The translations under genes and the position numbers were made by a program. The notes beneath the pieces are model-generated. The model did no database searches and was not told the origin of the DNA. It saw nothing but the letters and a program-made list of their open reading frames with translations. This document shows, piece after piece, positions 3,471 through 5,411 of a stretch of 5,411 nt of DNA; the first letter of the stretch is position 1; the number at the start of each line of letters is the position of its first letter. The DNA comes from Massilia sp. (lineage in GTDB: Bacteria > Pseudomonadota > Gammaproteobacteria > Burkholderiales > Burkholderiaceae_D), in contig JAQGNM010000176.1 in the NCBI GenBank assembly GCA_028291845.1, forward strand, positions 1 to 5,411, written 5' to 3'.

Positions 3471-5411
3471 TTCCCGTTCGACCCGGTTCACGCCGGCTAC
3501 CTGCCGCAAATTACGAATCAAGCCGGCCAGGTGCACCCGATCCTTCACCTGTATCGTAAAACGCAATTGCGTCATCAGGTGTTCGCCATCCTCGTCCATC
3601 CCGACGTAGGTGATGTTGGCGTCGGACTCGCCGATCTGCGCGGCCACGCGCGCCAGGATGCCTTTTTCGTTGTTGATCAACAGGCGGATGCGGCAGTCGA
3701 AGCGGCGGTTCAGTTCGGCGCCCCACTGCACCGCGATCCAGCGGTCCGGTTCCTTCAAGCGCAGGCGCTTGCCCGATGAGCAGTCGCTGGTGTGCACCAC
3801 CAGGCCCTGGTCGCGGCGCAATTGGCCGATGATCTGGTCGCCGGGAATCGGCAGGCAGCACGGCGCCAGTTGCACCGACACGCCTTCGCTGCCGTAAATG
3901 GTCACCGGGTCCAGTTCGGCCGGCGCCAAGTGGTGATGATCGAGCGGCACGGTACCCGATTCATCGTCGATCAGGCCGAAAATGTGGCGCGCCACCAGCG
4001 CGGCCATGCGCTTGCCGATGCCGATTTCGGCGTACAGATCGTCCATCGAGCGGGCCGATGATTCGTTGAGCAGCTTTTCGACAGTCGCCGCCGGCAAGTC
4101 CGGATTGATGTTGAGCGAAGTCAGCGCTTGCGCCAGCAGTTCCTGGCCCAGCTCGACCGATTCGTTCAGGTTGACCGTGCGCAGGTGGTGCCGGATCGCC
4201 GAGCGCGCCTTGCCGGTGCGCACAAAACTCAGCCAGGTCGGGCTCGGGCGCGAGCTCGGATCGGTGACGATCTCGACGATGTCGCCATTGCGCAGTTCGG
4301 TGCGCAGCGGCTGCGACTCGTTGTTGATTTTTACCGATACCGTGTGGTCGCCAATGCCGGTGTGAATCGAATAGGCGAAGTCGAGCGCCGTGGCGCCGCG
4401 CGGCAGGGCGATGATTTTCGATTTCGGCGTGAACACGTAGACCGAATCGGGGAACAGGTCGACCTTGACGTGTTCGAGGAACTCGGCCGAGTCGCCGGTC
4501 TGCTGCTGGATGTCGAGCAGCGATTGCAGCCAGGTGTGGGTGCGCTGCTGCAGGTCCGACAGGTTCGATTCGCCATTCTTGTACAGCCAGTGCGCCGCCA
4601 CGCCGGACTCGGCGATGCGATGCATTTCCTGGGTGCGGATCTGAAACTCGACCGGGGTGCCGTAGGGCCCGATCAGGGTGGTGTGCAGGGACTGATAACC
4701 GTTGAGCTTGCGAATCGCGATGTAATCCTTGAATTTGCCCGGCATCGGCTTGTACAGGCCGTGCAGGGTGCCGAGCGCCACGTAACACTGGGCGAAGTCG
4801 TCGACCACCACGCGGAAACCATAGACGTCGAGCACCTGCGAAAACGACAGTTTTTTGTTGCGCATCTTTTTATAGATGCCATACAAGGTTTTTTCGCGGC
4901 CGTACACTTCGGCCGGCAGATTGGCGGCGGCCAGGGTCGATTTGACCGATTCGAGGATTTTCTTGACCACCTCGCGGCGGTTGCCGCGCGCCGCCTTGAC
5001 GGCCTTGGCGAGCACCTGGTAGCGCATCGGGTGCAGATGGGCGAACGACAGGTCCTGCAGCTCGCGGTAGATGTTGTTCAGGCCGAGTCGGTGCGCGATC
5101 GGCACGTACACTTCCATCGTCTCGGCGGCGATGCGGCGCTTCTTGGCCGGCGCCATATGGTCGAGCGTGCGCATATTGTGCAGGCGGTCGGCCAGCTTGA
5201 TGAGGATGACGCGCACGTCCGACGCCATCGCCAGCAGCATTTTGCGGAAGTTTTCCGCCTGCGCTTCGATCAGGCTTTGAAATTCGATCTTTTCCAGCTT
5301 CGACAGGCCGTCCACCAGGTTGGCGACCGGGGCGCCGAAGCGCTCGATCAACTCTTCCTTCTTGACGTCCTGGTCTTCCATGACGTCGTGCAGGAAGGCG
5401 GCCATGATGGC
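3462..5411 (-). CDS. spoT: Bifunctional (p)ppGpp synthetase/hydrolase, N-terminus beyond right edge
   Basis: This long RelA/SpoT enzyme makes and degrades the stringent-response alarmone (p)ppGpp in the cytoplasm. There are 649 visible residues; numbering below starts at the in-frame Met at 5405. The HD hydrolase domain (partial) keeps HDVMED (6-11) and KLADRLHN (70-77), so hydrolysis should be intact. The synthetase domain (about 165-275) shows GREKTLYGIYKKM, D193, KFKD (224-227), GYQSLHTT (236-243) and E253 in VEFQIRT. The TGS domain spans about 316-380 and a helical region follows. The cysteine-rich zinc-finger-like module has C516, C517, H538 and C542, and the ACT domain lies at about 569-645. 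KFKD corresponds to the RxKD motif of bifunctional enzymes, not the ExDD of RelA. Perhaps 70-100 residues are missing, judged from E. coli SpoT (702 aa). The 5405 Met is internal, not the start. The gene converges on the REPIN-like repeat. Confidence 0.95.
   Translation of the reverse strand, partial: AIMAAFLHDVMEDQDVKKEELIERFGAPVANLVDGLSKLEKIEFQSLIEAQAENFRKMLLAMASDVRVILIKLADRLHNMRTLDHMAPAKKRRIAAETMEVYVPIAHRLGLNNIYRELQDLSFAHLHPMRYQVLAKAVKAARGNRREVVKKILESVKSTLAAANLPAEVYGREKTLYGIYKKMRNKKLSFSQVLDVYGFRVVVDDFAQCYVALGTLHGLYKPMPGKFKDYIAIRKLNGYQSLHTTLIGPYGTPVEFQIRTQEMHRIAESGVAAHWLYKNGESNLSDLQQRTHTWLQSLLDIQQQTGDSAEFLEHVKVDLFPDSVYVFTPKSKIIALPRGATALDFAYSIHTGIGDHTVSVKINNESQPLRTELRNGDIVEIVTDPSSRPSPTWLSFVRTGKARSAIRHHLRTVNLNESVELGQELLAQALTSLNINPDLPAATVEKLLNESSARSMDDLYAEIGIGKRMAALVARHIFGLIDDESGTVPLDHHHLAPAELDPVTIYGSEGVSVQLAPCCLPIPGDQIIGQLRRDQGLVVHTSDCSSGKRLRLKEPDRWIAVQWGAELNRRFDCRIRLLINNEKGILARVAAQIGESDANITYVGMDEDGEHLMTQLRFTIQVKDRVHLAGLIRNLRQVAGVNRVERERA

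Noticed and set aside
3961..4788. 275-codon minus-strand frame inside spoT
   Set aside because: It is a shifted-frame shadow of the synthetase and TGS coding region, with Arg/His/Pro-rich noise and no domain pattern.

Overview
The window looks like chromosomal DNA of a GC-rich betaproteobacterium, most likely in the Burkholderiales/Oxalobacteraceae (Massilia, Duganella or Janthinobacterium type). This rests on the protein character of GreB and of the SpoT/Rel enzyme, the strong G/C bias at third codon positions, and the presence of greB and spoT close together. The assignment is by recognition, not by a database search.

Layout, left to right. Positions 1-494 (minus) hold the 5' part of a membrane protein gene of unknown function that runs off the left edge. 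It is divergent from greB (548-1114, plus), a transcript-cleavage factor with an acidic N-terminal extension. greB converges on a membrane-anchored DUF2726 protein gene (1135-1713, minus), and a perfect 14-bp tandem repeat lies at the junction. A 206-bp divergent intergenic region (1714-1919) with several weak regulatory signals leads into a biliverdin-producing heme oxygenase gene (1920-2501, plus). A YciI/DGPF-family gene (2546-2986, plus) and a small gene for a secreted, basic, two-cysteine protein (3049-3291, plus) follow. From 3462 to the right edge (minus) lies most of a bifunctional (p)ppGpp synthetase/hydrolase gene, spoT/rel, cut off before its N-terminus.

The most notable non-coding structure is at about 3292-3449, between the convergent small secreted gene and spoT. 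It is a 158-bp composite palindrome whose two ends are near-perfect inverted copies, and each end can also fold into its own mismatch-containing hairpin with a TTAG foot. This is the architecture of a REPIN (two inverted REP sequences, normally moved by RAYT transposases). It fills the space between the two stop codons almost exactly, and a 13-nt duplication of the spoT terminus abuts it.

Functionally, greB and spoT both act on RNA polymerase physiology (backtracked-complex rescue and the stringent response). The DUF2726, heme oxygenase, YciI and small secreted genes between them look like an accessory block without a shared pathway. I see no defence system, CRISPR array, tRNA, rRNA, transposase gene or integrase in the window, and nothing that amounts to a new multi-gene system.
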